A stretch of DNA of 64,000 bases from Marinospirillum perlucidum (GTDB taxonomy: Bacteria > Pseudomonadota > Gammaproteobacteria > Pseudomonadales > Halomonadaceae), in the NCBI RefSeq assembly GCF_003336805.1, contig NZ_QFWJ01000002.1, forward strand, positions 248,001 through 312,000, in the 5' to 3' direction. Below the pieces are notes generated by a model. It ran no database searches. It had not been told where the DNA came from and saw nothing but the letters and a program-made list of their open reading frames with translations. The position numbers and the translations under genes were made by a program. Below, piece after piece: positions 36,650 to 45,738 of this stretch. Positions within the stretch are counted from its first letter, which is position 1. The number at the start of each line of letters is the position of its first letter.

Positions 36650-38782
36650 TTAATCCTGTAGGAGTGAGTAGACGCGCTGATTGCTTTCCCGTAAACGTTC
36701 GGATTGCATGAATACAACAAAGCGGTGGAAGGCCATGGCCAAATCCGGGTCCCTGGCTTCCAGTTGCTCCAGAGTAGGGTAGGTTAGAGTCAGTACACGG
36801 CAGCCACCGGATGCTCTCGCCGAGGCCGATCGTGGTTCATCCAGATAGAGCCCCATCTCCCCAAGCAGGGTACCGGGGCGCATTTTCTTCAGACGGATCA
36901 TGCTGCCGGTTTCCCGATTCTTCAGCATAACCTCCACACTTCCTTGAGAAATAATGTAAAGGCTGCGCTTACGCTCACCTTCCTGCAGAATCCACTCGCC
37001 ATCGGAGAAGGTTTCCTCTTTGAAATAGGCCAGAAGGCGACGAATTTCGTGTTCCTGCAGGATCATCCGGTGCTGCAGCATGGCTTTGACCGGAGATAGT
37101 TCGCTGGTTTCCAGCCCCTTCAGCAACTGGTTTTCCAGCAATTCCAAGGCCTCTTCCAGAGAGTCCGATAAACGTAAAACTCCTGGAGTCATCTCCTTGC
37201 TGAAGGCAAGACCGGCAGCCAAAAGGCGTTCCTGTAGGGATTGGTTGAGCCCGGTAATATGTACCTGAATCTTTTCGCTGTCACAGAATTGCTTCAAGCG
37301 CACGAGGCTATTAGCGGTTGAGGAATCGGCATTAGTGACCCGGTGGAAATCGAGCAACAGGGCTTCAATTCGAGTTTTGCTTTCGTGAACATCTGTTTTG
37401 ATCTGTTCGATCAGGGAATTGGCTGAGCCAAAAAACAGAAATCCGCGCAGCTGATATATCCTTACTCGGTTAGCTTCTTCCTGTAACCAGTTTTGTTCCT
37501 GAGGGGTTCTTTCCACGCCACTTTTCAGACCGGTCAGGTTGGTGTTCAGATGGATAGGTTGTAAACGACTGTATTCACGAATAAATAGGAGAATGGTCAA
37601 GAGTAATCCGAGCAGCACCCCGCCCAAAAAGCCCTGGAAGACTATGACGACAAAAATAACGCCGATTACAAACTGGTCGGCCCTGGGGAAGCGTTGACCG
37701 GAAGTAAGCAGCCACTGATGAACAAACTGCATGCCCTGGAAAATCAGCAGGCCAGCAACCAGTGGCAGAGGCAACCAGCGCAATAGATGTTCATGAACCA
37801 GCAGGGCCACCAACAAACAGGCTGCAATCAAAAAGCCGGTCAGGCGCTGGTTGGCCTTCATCTGGCGGACCATGCTGGTCTGGCTCAGGGACAGGGAGCC
37901 CACACCGCCACCAGCCAGGGCATTCAATAGATTCATGCCACCAGCCACGCGCAGCTCTTGATCCAGATTCAGGTCCTGCTTTGCTAACAGCTCAATCGAG
38001 GTGGCCTGCAGCAGCATGGATAAAACCGAAATAACAGCCAGGGTGAGCAGTGCCGTCCAGGGCAGATGAATCCAGTCGACACTGGGAAGCCCCTGACTGA
38101 ACCACTGCCAGCTGGTCAGGGGCAGTTGCCCTGCCGCTTCCAGATGAAAGAACCAGCTGCCCTGATTTTGCAGCGCTGGTGCCAGAAAAATCATTATCGC
38201 CCCCCCGATCAGGGTCGCGCCTGGCAGCAGATAAGAAGGAGGGACTCTTTTACGCAGCAGCCAGAGAAGGATGGCAAAACCCACACCCATCCACAGGGCT
38301 GAATCCATAAAAGCGGAAAATGACCAGTGGTTCAGGCCGGTCAGGGCCAGCCCGCCTTTGATGAAAAGCCAGCCCACCCCGGCCAGAAAGCCGGCAAGAA
38401 CCGGAAGTGGCAGATAGCGGACTATCTTGCTGAGTTTCAGGCCACCCAGCAGCAACATCAAGCTAGCAGTCAGGAGGCCGCCTAATAATAGCAGTAACCA
38501 GATCTCTCCGGCTTCGGGGCTGTTGCTGCGAAACATCTCGGCAAACATGGCTGCAGCACTGGGGAGAGGGATGGCGATCAAACCGGCCATACTGCCTTTC
38601 CAGGCCACAAAAAAGGCTGAAACCAGGGCCGTGAACAGCATTGCCATGACCATATCCGGCAAGAGGGCTTCATGGGTGGTGTGAACCATCATGGCTGCAA
38701 AAGAAAAAGCCAGGACCGTACTGATCAGACTCATCAGAGCAACGGCAGGGAGAAGGCGGAGAGCGGGTAGTAGCGAGTGCAT
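36650..38782 (-). CDS. SulP anion transporter with STAS and cyclic-nucleotide-binding domains
   Basis: 710 residues. Residues 1 to about 400 hold 10-12 membrane helices of a SulP/SLC26 transporter; about 430-550 is a STAS domain (IEALLLDFHRVTNADSSTAN); about 570-700 is a cNMP-binding domain whose phosphate-binding cassette reads GEMGLYLDEPRSASARA, with the Glu and Arg that contact cAMP or cGMP. It is predicted to move sulfate, bicarbonate or another anion under direct cyclic-nucleotide control. It is convergent with the PAAR gene and divergent from the phnA-like gene. No terminator was seen at its 3' end. Confidence 0.9.
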   Translation of the reverse strand: MHSLLPALRLLPAVALMSLISTVLAFSFAAMMVHTTHEALLPDMVMAMLFTALVSAFFVAWKGSMAGLIAIPLPSAAAMFAEMFRSNSPEAGEIWLLLLLGGLLTASLMLLLGGLKLSKIVRYLPLPVLAGFLAGVGWLFIKGGLALTGLNHWSFSAFMDSALWMGVGFAILLWLLRKRVPPSYLLPGATLIGGAIMIFLAPALQNQGSWFFHLEAAGQLPLTSWQWFSQGLPSVDWIHLPWTALLTLAVISVLSMLLQATSIELLAKQDLNLDQELRVAGGMNLLNALAGGGVGSLSLSQTSMVRQMKANQRLTGFLIAACLLVALLVHEHLLRWLPLPLVAGLLIFQGMQFVHQWLLTSGQRFPRADQFVIGVIFVVIVFQGFLGGVLLGLLLTILLFIREYSRLQPIHLNTNLTGLKSGVERTPQEQNWLQEEANRVRIYQLRGFLFFGSANSLIEQIKTDVHESKTRIEALLLDFHRVTNADSSTANSLVRLKQFCDSEKIQVHITGLNQSLQERLLAAGLAFSKEMTPGVLRLSDSLEEALELLENQLLKGLETSELSPVKAMLQHRMILQEHEIRRLLAYFKEETFSDGEWILQEGERKRSLYIISQGSVEVMLKNRETGSMIRLKKMRPGTLLGEMGLYLDEPRSASARASGGCRVLTLTYPTLEQLEARDPDLAMAFHRFVVFMQSERLRESNQRVYSLLQD

Positions 38783-39025
38783 GAAGGCGTTCCCGAAGGT
38801 TGTTATTTTGGCGTCTTTGATTAACCCTAGGTCGTGGACTGAAAAAGCCTGGGCTAATCCAACTTTCCTGATGGCGCTGCAGCCTGACTGCTGAAATTTT
38901 AGTTACAAAAAACCTTTAAAGTGTAACCTTGGTTCAGGTCGAAATAAAGCAAAGCGCGGCTTATTGGTGTTTATTCAGCCTCTCTGGCATGATTTAGCTT
39001 CTTTTAATTCTTACTGAGGTCTTTC

Positions 39026-39364
39026 ATGAGTGCTTTGCCCCCCTGCCCTTCCTGTCAATCCGAATACACCTATGAAGATGGCCTGCAATTGATATGCCCT
39101 GAATGTGGACATGAATGGTCTGCCCAGGCTGAAAGCAATGATGAAACGGCTGAGCAAATTCGAGATGCCCATGGTAACCCCCTGGCCGATGGCGATACTG
39201 TTACCGTGATCAAGGATTTGAAAATTAAGGGGGCATCCAGCGTGGTCAAGGTGGGTACCAAGGTGAAAAATATCCGCCTGGTAGATGGTGATCATGATAT
39301 TGATTGCAAAATTGATGGCTTGGGCGCGATGAAGCTCAAATCCGAGTTCGTCAAGAAGGTTTGA
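39026..39364 (+). CDS. yjdM: PhnA/YjdM family zinc-ribbon protein
   Basis: 112 residues: an N-terminal zinc ribbon ([25 protein letters not shown] compressed to two CxxC pairs at about residues 7-10 and 24-27) and a PhnA domain ([15 protein letters not shown]-like, here [20 protein letters not shown]). The historical link to alkylphosphonate use is not supported for this family and there are no phn genes nearby. Its last 14 bases overlap the end of the convergent photolyase gene. Confidence 0.9.
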   Translation: MSALPPCPSCQSEYTYEDGLQLICPECGHEWSAQAESNDETAEQIRDAHGNPLADGDTVTVIKDLKIKGASSVVKVGTKVKNIRLVDGDHDIDCKIDGLGAMKLKSEFVKKV

Positions 39365-40826
39365 TGGCTTCAAAGGCAGCCAGAACTCTCTCCCTGGCTG
39401 CCTTCAGATCAACTCTTGGGGGCGGATAGTCTCCTGTCTCTGCAAACAAGTCCGATCGGTTTTTATGCACTGGAGGCTGATGGATGGCCTTGCCCTGAAG
39501 TTGCTTTAATTCCGGCAGATACCGGCGGATAAAGTCGCCCTGAGGATCAAAACGTTCCGATTGGCGGTAGGGATTGAAGAGGCGGAAATAAGGCACTGCA
39601 TCGGTTCCGGTCGAGGCGGCCCACTGCCAGCCACCATTATTGGAAGCCAGGTCAGCATCTATTAATTGCTGCATGAAATAGGCCTCACCGATCCGCCAAT
39701 CGATCAGCAGATGCTTGCTCAGGAACATGGCAGTGAGCATCCGCAGGCGATTGTGCATCCAGCCGGTTTGTTGCAGCTGGCGCATGGCTGCATCGACCAG
39801 AGGAAAACCGGTTTGGCCAGCTTTCCAGGCTTCCAGATCCTCCTGCACTCTGTCTTCCTGTAAGGATCGCCATGCCAACTTTTCGGTGGGGGTTTTGAAG
39901 GCGCGCCCGCGGCTGACACGGGGAAAGCCGATTTGAAGATGGCGATAGAATTCACGCCAGACGAGTTCAGCAACCCAGGTTCCTGCTCCACTTTCCTTGT
40001 CAGTTAAGCGTCCCTGAGTTGCTTGCCAGACAGCGGTCAGAGCTTGTCGGGGTGAAATCAGGCCTTGTGCCAGGGCAGGTGATAGGCGACTGGTGGCTTC
40101 CAGCGCGGGAAAATCCCTTAGTTCCTTGTAGCGATGCAACGACTGCTCACAAAATGCAGCCAGTTGCTCCAGTGCAGCGGTTTCCCCGGCGGGCCAGAGT
40201 TGTTGGATATTCGTATTCCCCGAATCTAGTCCCAGTTCCGTTAAGGATTCCGGCAGGGGGTCGGCCTCCCAGGCTGTGGCCGCTTGGGCTGGTGGTTTGG
40301 GAAGAGGCTGCAGGTCGCTGGCATCCAGACGTTGGATCCATTGACGATAAAAGGGCGTAAAAACGGTGTAGTAATCCCCTTTGCCTGTCAGCAGGCGTCC
40401 AGGCGTGAAAAGCACCTGATCCTGATAGGAATGCAGTTGAACGCCCTGCATCTGCAGTTGCTCGTGTACGGCCTGGTCTCGCTGGCGCTCATTCCACTGG
40501 TATTCTTCATTATAGAAAAGCTCCTCAACCTGGTACTCCCGGCAAAAGCGGGCCAGTTGGGAAGGAAGTTCGGCAAAGGTTGCGGCATGAATCAACTTCA
40601 GAGGGATGTTTAGTTCGAGCAAATCCTGACGCAGGCTGGCCAGGTTACGCAGCAGAAAGTTGAGTTGATTAGGTCCCTGATCATGATCCAGCCACTGCTG
40701 GGGTGTCAGGCAAAAGATCGCCAGCAGAGGGCTTTTTCGACTTCCGGCCGTGCTCAGGGCATGCCAGAGGGCCGGGTTGTCATGCAGGCGTAGATCAGCC
40801 CGGAACCAGACCAGGGTGGCCGACAT
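39351..40826 (-). CDS. phrB: Deoxyribodipyrimidine photolyase
   Basis: 491 residues, a class I CPD photolyase that repairs UV dimers with light via FADH and an antenna cofactor. An N-terminal Rossmann-like antenna domain ([16 protein letters not shown]), then an FAD-binding helical domain with [11 protein letters not shown], the DNA-lesion region, [20 protein letters not shown] and [20 protein letters not shown], which carry the conserved Trp/Asn residues. It starts 2 bp after the MerR gene, so the two form an operon. The call as a photolyase rather than a cryptochrome rests on overall resemblance to bacterial PhrB. Confidence 0.94.
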   Translation of the reverse strand: MSATLVWFRADLRLHDNPALWHALSTAGSRKSPLLAIFCLTPQQWLDHDQGPNQLNFLLRNLASLRQDLLELNIPLKLIHAATFAELPSQLARFCREYQVEELFYNEEYQWNERQRDQAVHEQLQMQGVQLHSYQDQVLFTPGRLLTGKGDYYTVFTPFYRQWIQRLDASDLQPLPKPPAQAATAWEADPLPESLTELGLDSGNTNIQQLWPAGETAALEQLAAFCEQSLHRYKELRDFPALEATSRLSPALAQGLISPRQALTAVWQATQGRLTDKESGAGTWVAELVWREFYRHLQIGFPRVSRGRAFKTPTEKLAWRSLQEDRVQEDLEAWKAGQTGFPLVDAAMRQLQQTGWMHNRLRMLTAMFLSKHLLIDWRIGEAYFMQQLIDADLASNNGGWQWAASTGTDAVPYFRLFNPYRQSERFDPQGDFIRRYLPELKQLQGKAIHQPPVHKNRSDLFAETGDYPPPRVDLKAARERVLAAFEAIKPS

Positions 40827-40828
40827 CT

Positions 40829-41695
40829 TCAGCGGCCTTCCTGTTCCTGCAGTAGCCCTTGAACGCGAGTAGAATCCAGCGGCTTCCAGACAGGCTGCTG
40901 GTTTTGATCGGAGGGCTGCTCACTGAGTTCAACCAACCCCAGTTTTTCCTGCTGGCAGTAGCTTTTCAAACTGGCCAGTCGCTGCGGGTGCCGGCCGGTT
41001 ATAAACAGCAGTCTTGGGCGCTGTTGTTGAAGGATTCGGGGATACTCGGAAGGCTCCAGGGGAGCATCCAGCCAGAATACCTGGAAATCCAGATCAACAA
41101 GGCTCAGGAGTGCCAGGAGTAGTGGCCAGTCGGGTGTGGCAGATGTTTCCAGTGGCAGCAGGGTCAGGCGGGGACCGGCCAGATGAGGAGCGCGATGATA
41201 GTAGCGCTCCCCCAGACGAGTACGCAGATAACGGGCCAGGAGAACAGCCTCGGCCGAGTTCTCCCCGATTTCCTGTACTAGCGGAGCCAGGAGTTCCTGA
41301 GCCAGTTGGCTTGCCGACCAACTGGTAAATAATTGATTATATAGCTGGTCGAGCTGAGTCTCATCACCCTGCTGCAGGCAGCGCATGAATTCCTGGCGTA
41401 CCTGGGACCAGCAGCCCTGGGCAGGGCTTTCAACCGGTGCTTGAGGTGCCTTGTCGAGCAGATCGCCGACCTGACTGACGGCAACGCCCTTGTCCAGCCA
41501 TTGCAGAATTCTGCGAATGGTATCGATATCCTCGGCAGAGTAAAGGCGGTGGCCCTTGGGGGTGCGTTGCGGGCAAATCAGACCATAGCGCCTTTCCCAG
41601 GCACGCAGAGTGACCGTATTAACCCCGGTAAGCCGCGAGACTTCACGGATGGGATAAAGTGGATTGGCACCCTCTTCTTGCGCTGGGCTTGTCAT
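40829..41695 (-). CDS. MerR-family regulator, LitR-like, with degenerate cobalamin-binding region
   Basis: 288 residues. The N-terminal MerR winged helix (PIREVSRLTGVNTVTLRAWERRYG, about 17-40, then PKGHRLYSAEDIDTI) is standard. The C-terminal part has the layout of the B12-binding helical plus Rossmann domains of CarH/LitR light sensors, but no DxHxxG cobalamin signature is visible; the aligned area reads LLPLETSATPDWPLLLALLS. It is cotranscribed with the photolyase. In Pseudomonas putida, class II LitR-type regulators control photolyase genes; by analogy this one may regulate phrB, the FAD oxidoreductase and the SDR gene nearby. Confidence 0.8.
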   Translation of the reverse strand: MTSPAQEEGANPLYPIREVSRLTGVNTVTLRAWERRYGLICPQRTPKGHRLYSAEDIDTIRRILQWLDKGVAVSQVGDLLDKAPQAPVESPAQGCWSQVRQEFMRCLQQGDETQLDQLYNQLFTSWSASQLAQELLAPLVQEIGENSAEAVLLARYLRTRLGERYYHRAPHLAGPRLTLLPLETSATPDWPLLLALLSLVDLDFQVFWLDAPLEPSEYPRILQQQRPRLLFITGRHPQRLASLKSYCQQEKLGLVELSEQPSDQNQQPVWKPLDSTRVQGLLQEQEGR

Positions 41696-41764
41696 AGCTG
41701 TGACCTGTTTGCTGGTTTATGCCTAAAACGGGCGAAAACTCCCCTTCAGGTAACAAGGGTATAA

Positions 41765-42712
41765 CTATTGTATAGTCTCCTGCAAGGCCTTTGCCAGTGC
41801 CTGAGCCGATTGCCAGGCGGCTTCGGCATCGGCTCCCAGGCAGTAATCGCCACAAGCGTAGAGCCCCAGATTGGAATCTGCCAAATAGGCTTGCTGCAAG
41901 GCTTTGTGGCAACGTCCATAAAGCCAGCGATGCGCGCCCAACAGCTGGGGGTGAGACAAGCAGCCTTGATCAGTGGTTGTTTGCCAGAGATGCAAAAGCC
42001 TGGTGGCTACCGTGGATGCTTTTTCGTCTAGGTGCTGCTGACTCCAGGAAGCGCTGGCTTCCACCAACCAAAGCTCAGGAGCGGCTTCTTGCGCGGGTTT
42101 ACTGCTCAGACAGGTAATTCGTCGTATATCTGGAGAAGGATCGTCTTCTAAAGCCACTGAGATGCCAGTAGGCTGATTAAAAGCAAAATAAGCGACCCAG
42201 GCAGGTGCTTCTTCTACGCGACCCAGCTGTTCGGCCATTTCTTCTGCCTGTGGTGGCAGCAGTGCCGCTGCCTGGCTGGCCGGAGTGGCGAGAACAACTT
42301 GAGTGTAAGGCCCATAGAACTCCATCTGGTCAGTTTGCAACCACCAACCCTGCTCATCACGTTGAAGCCGGGTTATGCGAGTGTTTTGTTGGAGGCTAAG
42401 GCCCTGGCTCAGATAGCGGGTTAAACGGCTCATGCGGCCAATCCCGGTTAGACTGCCGGAAGCAGGCCAGGGGGCAAGCAACCCCTCTTGCTGCCACTTC
42501 TGCAACTGCTGGGTAAAAGCAGGTGTTCTGGCTGTTAATAGCTGACAACCCAGATCAAATACACCTGACTCAGTGCGGCGGTTGGCAAAGCGTCCCCCCG
42601 GCCCTCTGGCCTTGTCAAAGACAGTGATCTCGACCCCGTGATCAGCCAATTGGCGGGCCAGGGTCAATCCCGCCAGACCCGCTCCTACTAGGGCAATTTT
42701 TGCAGCAGTCAT
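41765..42712 (-). CDS. FAD-dependent amine oxidase/renalase-like oxidoreductase
   Basis: 315 residues with an N-terminal FAD-binding Rossmann motif (ALVGAGLAGLTLARQL, about 7-22), the adjoining EITVFDKARGPGGRFANRR that is typical of renalase-like NAD/FAD oxidoreductases, and a C-terminal FAD segment (LGLYACGDYCLGADAEAAWQSA). Cytoplasmic; substrate unknown. Similar proteins sit next to photolyase and LitR genes in pseudomonads, suggesting a light- or damage-linked role. It was originally divergent from the SDR gene at 44803; an insertion now separates them. Confidence 0.88.
   Translation of the reverse strand: MTAAKIALVGAGLAGLTLARQLADHGVEITVFDKARGPGGRFANRRTESGVFDLGCQLLTARTPAFTQQLQKWQQEGLLAPWPASGSLTGIGRMSRLTRYLSQGLSLQQNTRITRLQRDEQGWWLQTDQMEFYGPYTQVVLATPASQAAALLPPQAEEMAEQLGRVEEAPAWVAYFAFNQPTGISVALEDDPSPDIRRITCLSSKPAQEAAPELWLVEASASWSQQHLDEKASTVATRLLHLWQTTTDQGCLSHPQLLGAHRWLYGRCHKALQQAYLADSNLGLYACGDYCLGADAEAAWQSAQALAKALQETIQ
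41766..41775. promoter_or_regulatory. TATTGTATAG motif before the merR-phrB unit
   Basis: The same ten bases occur at 42785-42794 and 44766-44775, in front of the SDR gene and its duplicated fragment. This copy overlaps the end of the FAD oxidoreductase gene, about 75 bp before the regulator start. TGTATA within it fits a LitR-type half site as I recall that consensus. Regulation is inference. Confidence 0.35.
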
Positions 42713-42725
42713 CGCACACTACTTC

Positions 42726-42912
42726 CTTATCAGCTAGATTCATCTGTAGAAGAAATACTAGTGGCTAGGCTGGAATTGTTCAAGTATTGTATAGGTGTAT
42801 GTAAAAGAAAAGGAGGTGCAGCATGCAGATATTGATCTCTGGAGGCACGGGTTTTATCGGCCGTGAGCTGGTGCCTCTGCTAGCTGGTGCAGGCCACCAG
42901 CCCTGGATACTG
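42726..42912. repeat. Left direct repeat of the SDR promoter and 5' coding end
   Basis: 187 bp matching 44708-44892 with eight substitutions and two one-base indels by manual alignment. It includes the intergenic region, ribosome site (AGGAGG) and first 30 codons of the SDR gene. The three coding differences are all synonymous. Similarity decays after 42912, though traces can be followed to about 42932. Confidence 0.92.
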
Positions 42913-42915
42913 TGA
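42823..42915 (+). pseudogene. Truncated duplicate of the SDR epimerase gene (30 codons)
   Basis: Codes for the same first 30 residues as the gene at 44803 (MQILISGGTGFIGRELVPLL and onward), including the GGTGFIG nucleotide-binding motif. It then stops: an extra T after CTG creates TGA at 42913-42915. The promoter and ribosome site are present, so a short peptide could still be made. Non-functional as an enzyme. Confidence 0.88.
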
Positions 42916-43066
42916 CGTGTTAGTAGAATAAAGAAATGACAGGGTGGTAGACAAAAGGGTTTTCAACCTTGCATTGAAAAAGTTAATCAAAATTGGTTTT
43001 TTGTAGGAGCTAAGCGACCAAATATATTTTAAAGAAGGTGTCGGCTAGTGCCATCAAAAAATAATT
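42916..43066. other. Non-coding left part of the insert
   Basis: About 150 AT-rich bases between the truncated SDR copy and the 3' end of the lipoprotein gene. No integrase, inverted terminal repeat or clear terminator could be found. Confidence 0.6.
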
Positions 43067-44512
43067 TTATTGCAAAAAGAGAAAATGACCATCGTAGGGT
43101 GTGCTTTCAACTTTTGTTATATCAGTGATGCTTGATGGGGCTTCTAAATCATACAGTTGGCCAGATTGATAGCGCCAGGTTATGACGGAACCATCTTTTT
43201 GTACTACTGCGACATGATTGGAAGTTACTGCTAAGTCTACCGCATTGAAGCTAATGTCAGTCGGTATCGGCAGCTGGTTACCCTCCCAGTTCGTAACTAC
43301 CACATGTCCACTAGAATTGATAGCTGCAATGAAAGAGCTGGGTTGGATATCAAAATCAACTACCATGCCAAGGTCACTAGGTAAAACTGGTGGGTTGCAT
43401 GAAGTGCCTGTGCAGGCGTTAGCAATTTTAAGGGAACCCCTATTAGTGTCTGTATATACAAATATAGGGCCCCCTTGTAGTGCCGTTAGTATAGCCTTGT
43501 TAACACCAGTAATATTCAATGCATCTAGCTCTGACTGTTCAGTGTCAAAATCACAGCTGCCATCACTTTCTTTACATACATATTCAGGGCTACGATCTGT
43601 TCCTGTAATTACTAGTGAACCTAGGCTATTTTCTATAAAGCTATGAACTGGGGCTTCAAGATTTGTATTTTTTCGAGGGGTGATGTTGTTTATTCCTCCC
43701 CAAAGCCATAATTCATCATTGTTATTGATTGCTATCCCAAGAGACTGGTAGATTTCTACTGCATTATAGGTTCCATCAGGAGGTGAAATTAATTCAACCG
43801 TCACTTCTTCTGATGTTCCATCACCTTGGACATCTCTTTTTTTGAGAGAAGTGTCAGCAATAAGTTTTCCATTTTCTTGTATAGCAACATAGGCACTTCG
43901 ATTGCGTTCCATTGCCACAGTTTGAATGTCATCATGGCGCCTCAGGAACTGCCAAATGTCTTCTTGGGTGCTGGGTATAGAGGCTGCATTTTTTGTTGCG
44001 TATACTATGACATTATTTGGTGGAACAATTCTGTAGTTGCCTTTTGCCTTACCTGCGCTATATTGGGATGGAGAGGTTACCACTGCCTCATATTGATAGC
44101 TGCCTTCTAATATTGTTGTATCTCCAGTCAGAATGTATTCTTCATATCCATCCCCATTATTGTATTCGTAAAACAATAAAATGGTGGCGCTAAGATCGTT
44201 AGCTTCATATTCGTAGCGAACAGGCTCTAATACTTGACCTGTCTCTGGATTAGTACCCTGTACTCGACCATCAGATGAATAGTCATAAACTACTGTTTCA
44301 CCCACGGAAACACTACTCTGAGTAAGTGCCTCTGTTACTGTAAATTCAATCCGCTCCCCGATAATGCTGCCTGGGAAATCGGCATTTTTACCCTCTCCTG
44401 AACTGTTCTCGGATGAGCCGCTGCTCCCACTGCCGCCTCCACAAGCACACAAAGTTAAGGCGATAGCAGCCATTAAGAGATACCATCTAGATTTTATAAG
44501 AGGCTGTAACAT
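43067..44512 (-). CDS. Lipoprotein with RCC1/propeller-like repeats, on an insert
   Basis: 481 residues from ATG 44512, which has a good CAGGAG ribosome site; an upstream TTG at 44542 would extend it. The N-terminus is a lipoprotein signal (YLLMAAIALTLCACGGG) followed by a Ser/Gly linker, so it is probably surface- or outer-membrane-anchored. The body has repeating beta units with NDELWLWGGIN, SSGHVVVTNWEGN and KDGSVITWRY, reminiscent of RCC1-type propellers; the family is not certain. Base composition is much AT-richer than in the neighbours. It is the only gene of the insert between the two direct repeats, opposite in direction to the SDR gene. Confidence 0.75.
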   Translation of the reverse strand: MLQPLIKSRWYLLMAAIALTLCACGGGSGSSGSSENSSGEGKNADFPGSIIGERIEFTVTEALTQSSVSVGETVVYDYSSDGRVQGTNPETGQVLEPVRYEYEANDLSATILLFYEYNNGDGYEEYILTGDTTILEGSYQYEAVVTSPSQYSAGKAKGNYRIVPPNNVIVYATKNAASIPSTQEDIWQFLRRHDDIQTVAMERNRSAYVAIQENGKLIADTSLKKRDVQGDGTSEEVTVELISPPDGTYNAVEIYQSLGIAINNNDELWLWGGINNITPRKNTNLEAPVHSFIENSLGSLVITGTDRSPEYVCKESDGSCDFDTEQSELDALNITGVNKAILTALQGGPIFVYTDTNRGSLKIANACTGTSCNPPVLPSDLGMVVDFDIQPSSFIAAINSSGHVVVTNWEGNQLPIPTDISFNAVDLAVTSNHVAVVQKDGSVITWRYQSGQLYDLEAPSSITDITKVESTPYDGHFLFLQ

Positions 44513-44707
44513 TTGTTTGACTCCTGCTGTGGAGTAGAGCAATCCAGAGAATTAGCCAAAATTAAATAAGAAGAGGGTAATGTATTTTGTATTGCTGGAA
44601 TTTATATTTTTGGCAAGCATTTATTAAAGTTAACACATTTCCTATACGAGGCAAGTTTTCTTGGATATCAATATTTCAAATTTAGATTTTTCATCGAAGT
44701 TACCCCT

Positions 44708-44892
44708 CTTATCGCTAGATTCATCTGTAGAAGAAATACTAGTGGCTAGGCTAAAATTGTTCAAGTATTGTATAGGTATATGTGTAAGAAAGGAGGTGCA
44801 GCATGCAGATATTGATCTCTGGAGGCACGGGTTTTATCGGTCGTGAGCTGGTGCCTCTGCTGGCTGGTGCAGGCCACCAACCCTGGATACTG
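44708..44892. repeat. Right direct repeat of the SDR promoter and 5' coding end
   Basis: 185-bp partner of 42726-42912; the distance between the two ATGs is 1980 bp. This copy runs on into the intact SDR gene. Confidence 0.92.
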
Positions 44893-45690
44893 ACGCGTCA
44901 GCATAAACCGGATTTGCCTCAAGGAACTGCCGGTTATGTGCGTGATCTGGATCAGCTTCCGGATCAGCATTTTGATGCGGTGATTAATCTGGCTGGTGCA
45001 GGAATTGCCGACCAGCGCTGGACTGAAAAACGCAAGGCTGAACTGGTGAGCTCCCGTGTGGAGGTCACGCGCAAGCTGGTGGAGTGGATGCAAAGGCAGG
45101 AAAAACCGCCGGAAGTGCTGGTTTCGGCTTCAGCAGTAGGCTATTACGGCGAGCAGGGCGATCAGGAGGTGACCGAAACAACGCCGCCAACAGCGGGTTT
45201 TGCCCACGATCTTTGTGTAGCCTGGGAGGCTGAAGCCCTGAAAGCTGAAGACCTGGGTGTTCGCGTCTGTCTGGTGCGTACCGGGGTAGTCTTGGCACCG
45301 GGTGGCGGCTCTCTGGGCAAGATGTTGCCCGCTTTTAAGCTGGGTCTGGGTGGCCCTCTGGGAAAGGGCCAGCATTGGTTTCCCTGGATTCACCGTGAAG
45401 ACATGGCGCGTATCTACCGCTGGCTGGTGGAAGAGTCTTCGGCTCACGGGGTCTACAACGCCTCGGCACCCCAGCCGGTGACCAACAAGGAGTTTACCCG
45501 AACGCTGGCAACTACTCTCAAGCGTCCAGCTTTTATGCCTATGCCTGAGCCGCTTTTAAAGGTGCTTTTCGGTGAAATGGCCGAATTACTTTTGGTTAGC
45601 GATCGGATGCTGCCGCAACGCTTGCAGGAAGAAGGCTTTGAGTTTAATTATCCACAGCTGGAAGGAGCACTGCGACACCTGTTGAAATAA
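44803..45690 (+). CDS. TIGR01777-type SDR sugar-nucleotide epimerase-like protein
   Basis: 295 residues of the YfcH/SulA-like extended SDR family. NAD(P)-binding GGTGFIGREL (residues 7-16), the catalytic region VSASAVGYYGEQGDQEVTE with Tyr, and the C-terminal MPMPEPLLKVLFGEMAELLL segment with DUF1731 character. The substrate is unknown. AGGAGG is 8 bases before ATG 44803. It forms with the FAD oxidoreductase and the LitR/photolyase genes a neighbourhood often conserved in light-response loci. Confidence 0.92.
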   Translation: MQILISGGTGFIGRELVPLLAGAGHQPWILTRQHKPDLPQGTAGYVRDLDQLPDQHFDAVINLAGAGIADQRWTEKRKAELVSSRVEVTRKLVEWMQRQEKPPEVLVSASAVGYYGEQGDQEVTETTPPTAGFAHDLCVAWEAEALKAEDLGVRVCLVRTGVVLAPGGGSLGKMLPAFKLGLGGPLGKGQHWFPWIHREDMARIYRWLVEESSAHGVYNASAPQPVTNKEFTRTLATTLKRPAFMPMPEPLLKVLFGEMAELLLVSDRMLPQRLQEEGFEFNYPQLEGALRHLLK

Positions 45691-45691
45691 G

Positions 45692-45730
45692 GCCAATGAC
45701 TGCACAGCCTCGCCGGACTGTGCAGTTGGC
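45692..45730. terminator. Hairpin between convergent SDR and paaE genes
   Basis: ACTGCACAG (45699-45707) pairs with CTGTGCAGT (45718-45726), and flanking GCCAA/TGGC extends the stem with a small bulge. There is no T-tract, so it may work as a bidirectional, partly factor-dependent terminator or RNA end protector. Confidence 0.5.
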
Positions 45731-45738
45731 AACCTGAG

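Noticed and set aside
42726-44892. Insertion sequence or integron cassette
   Set aside because: No transposase, integrase, terminal inverted repeats or attC-like hairpin; the flanking repeats are far too long for target-site duplications and consist of gene sequence.
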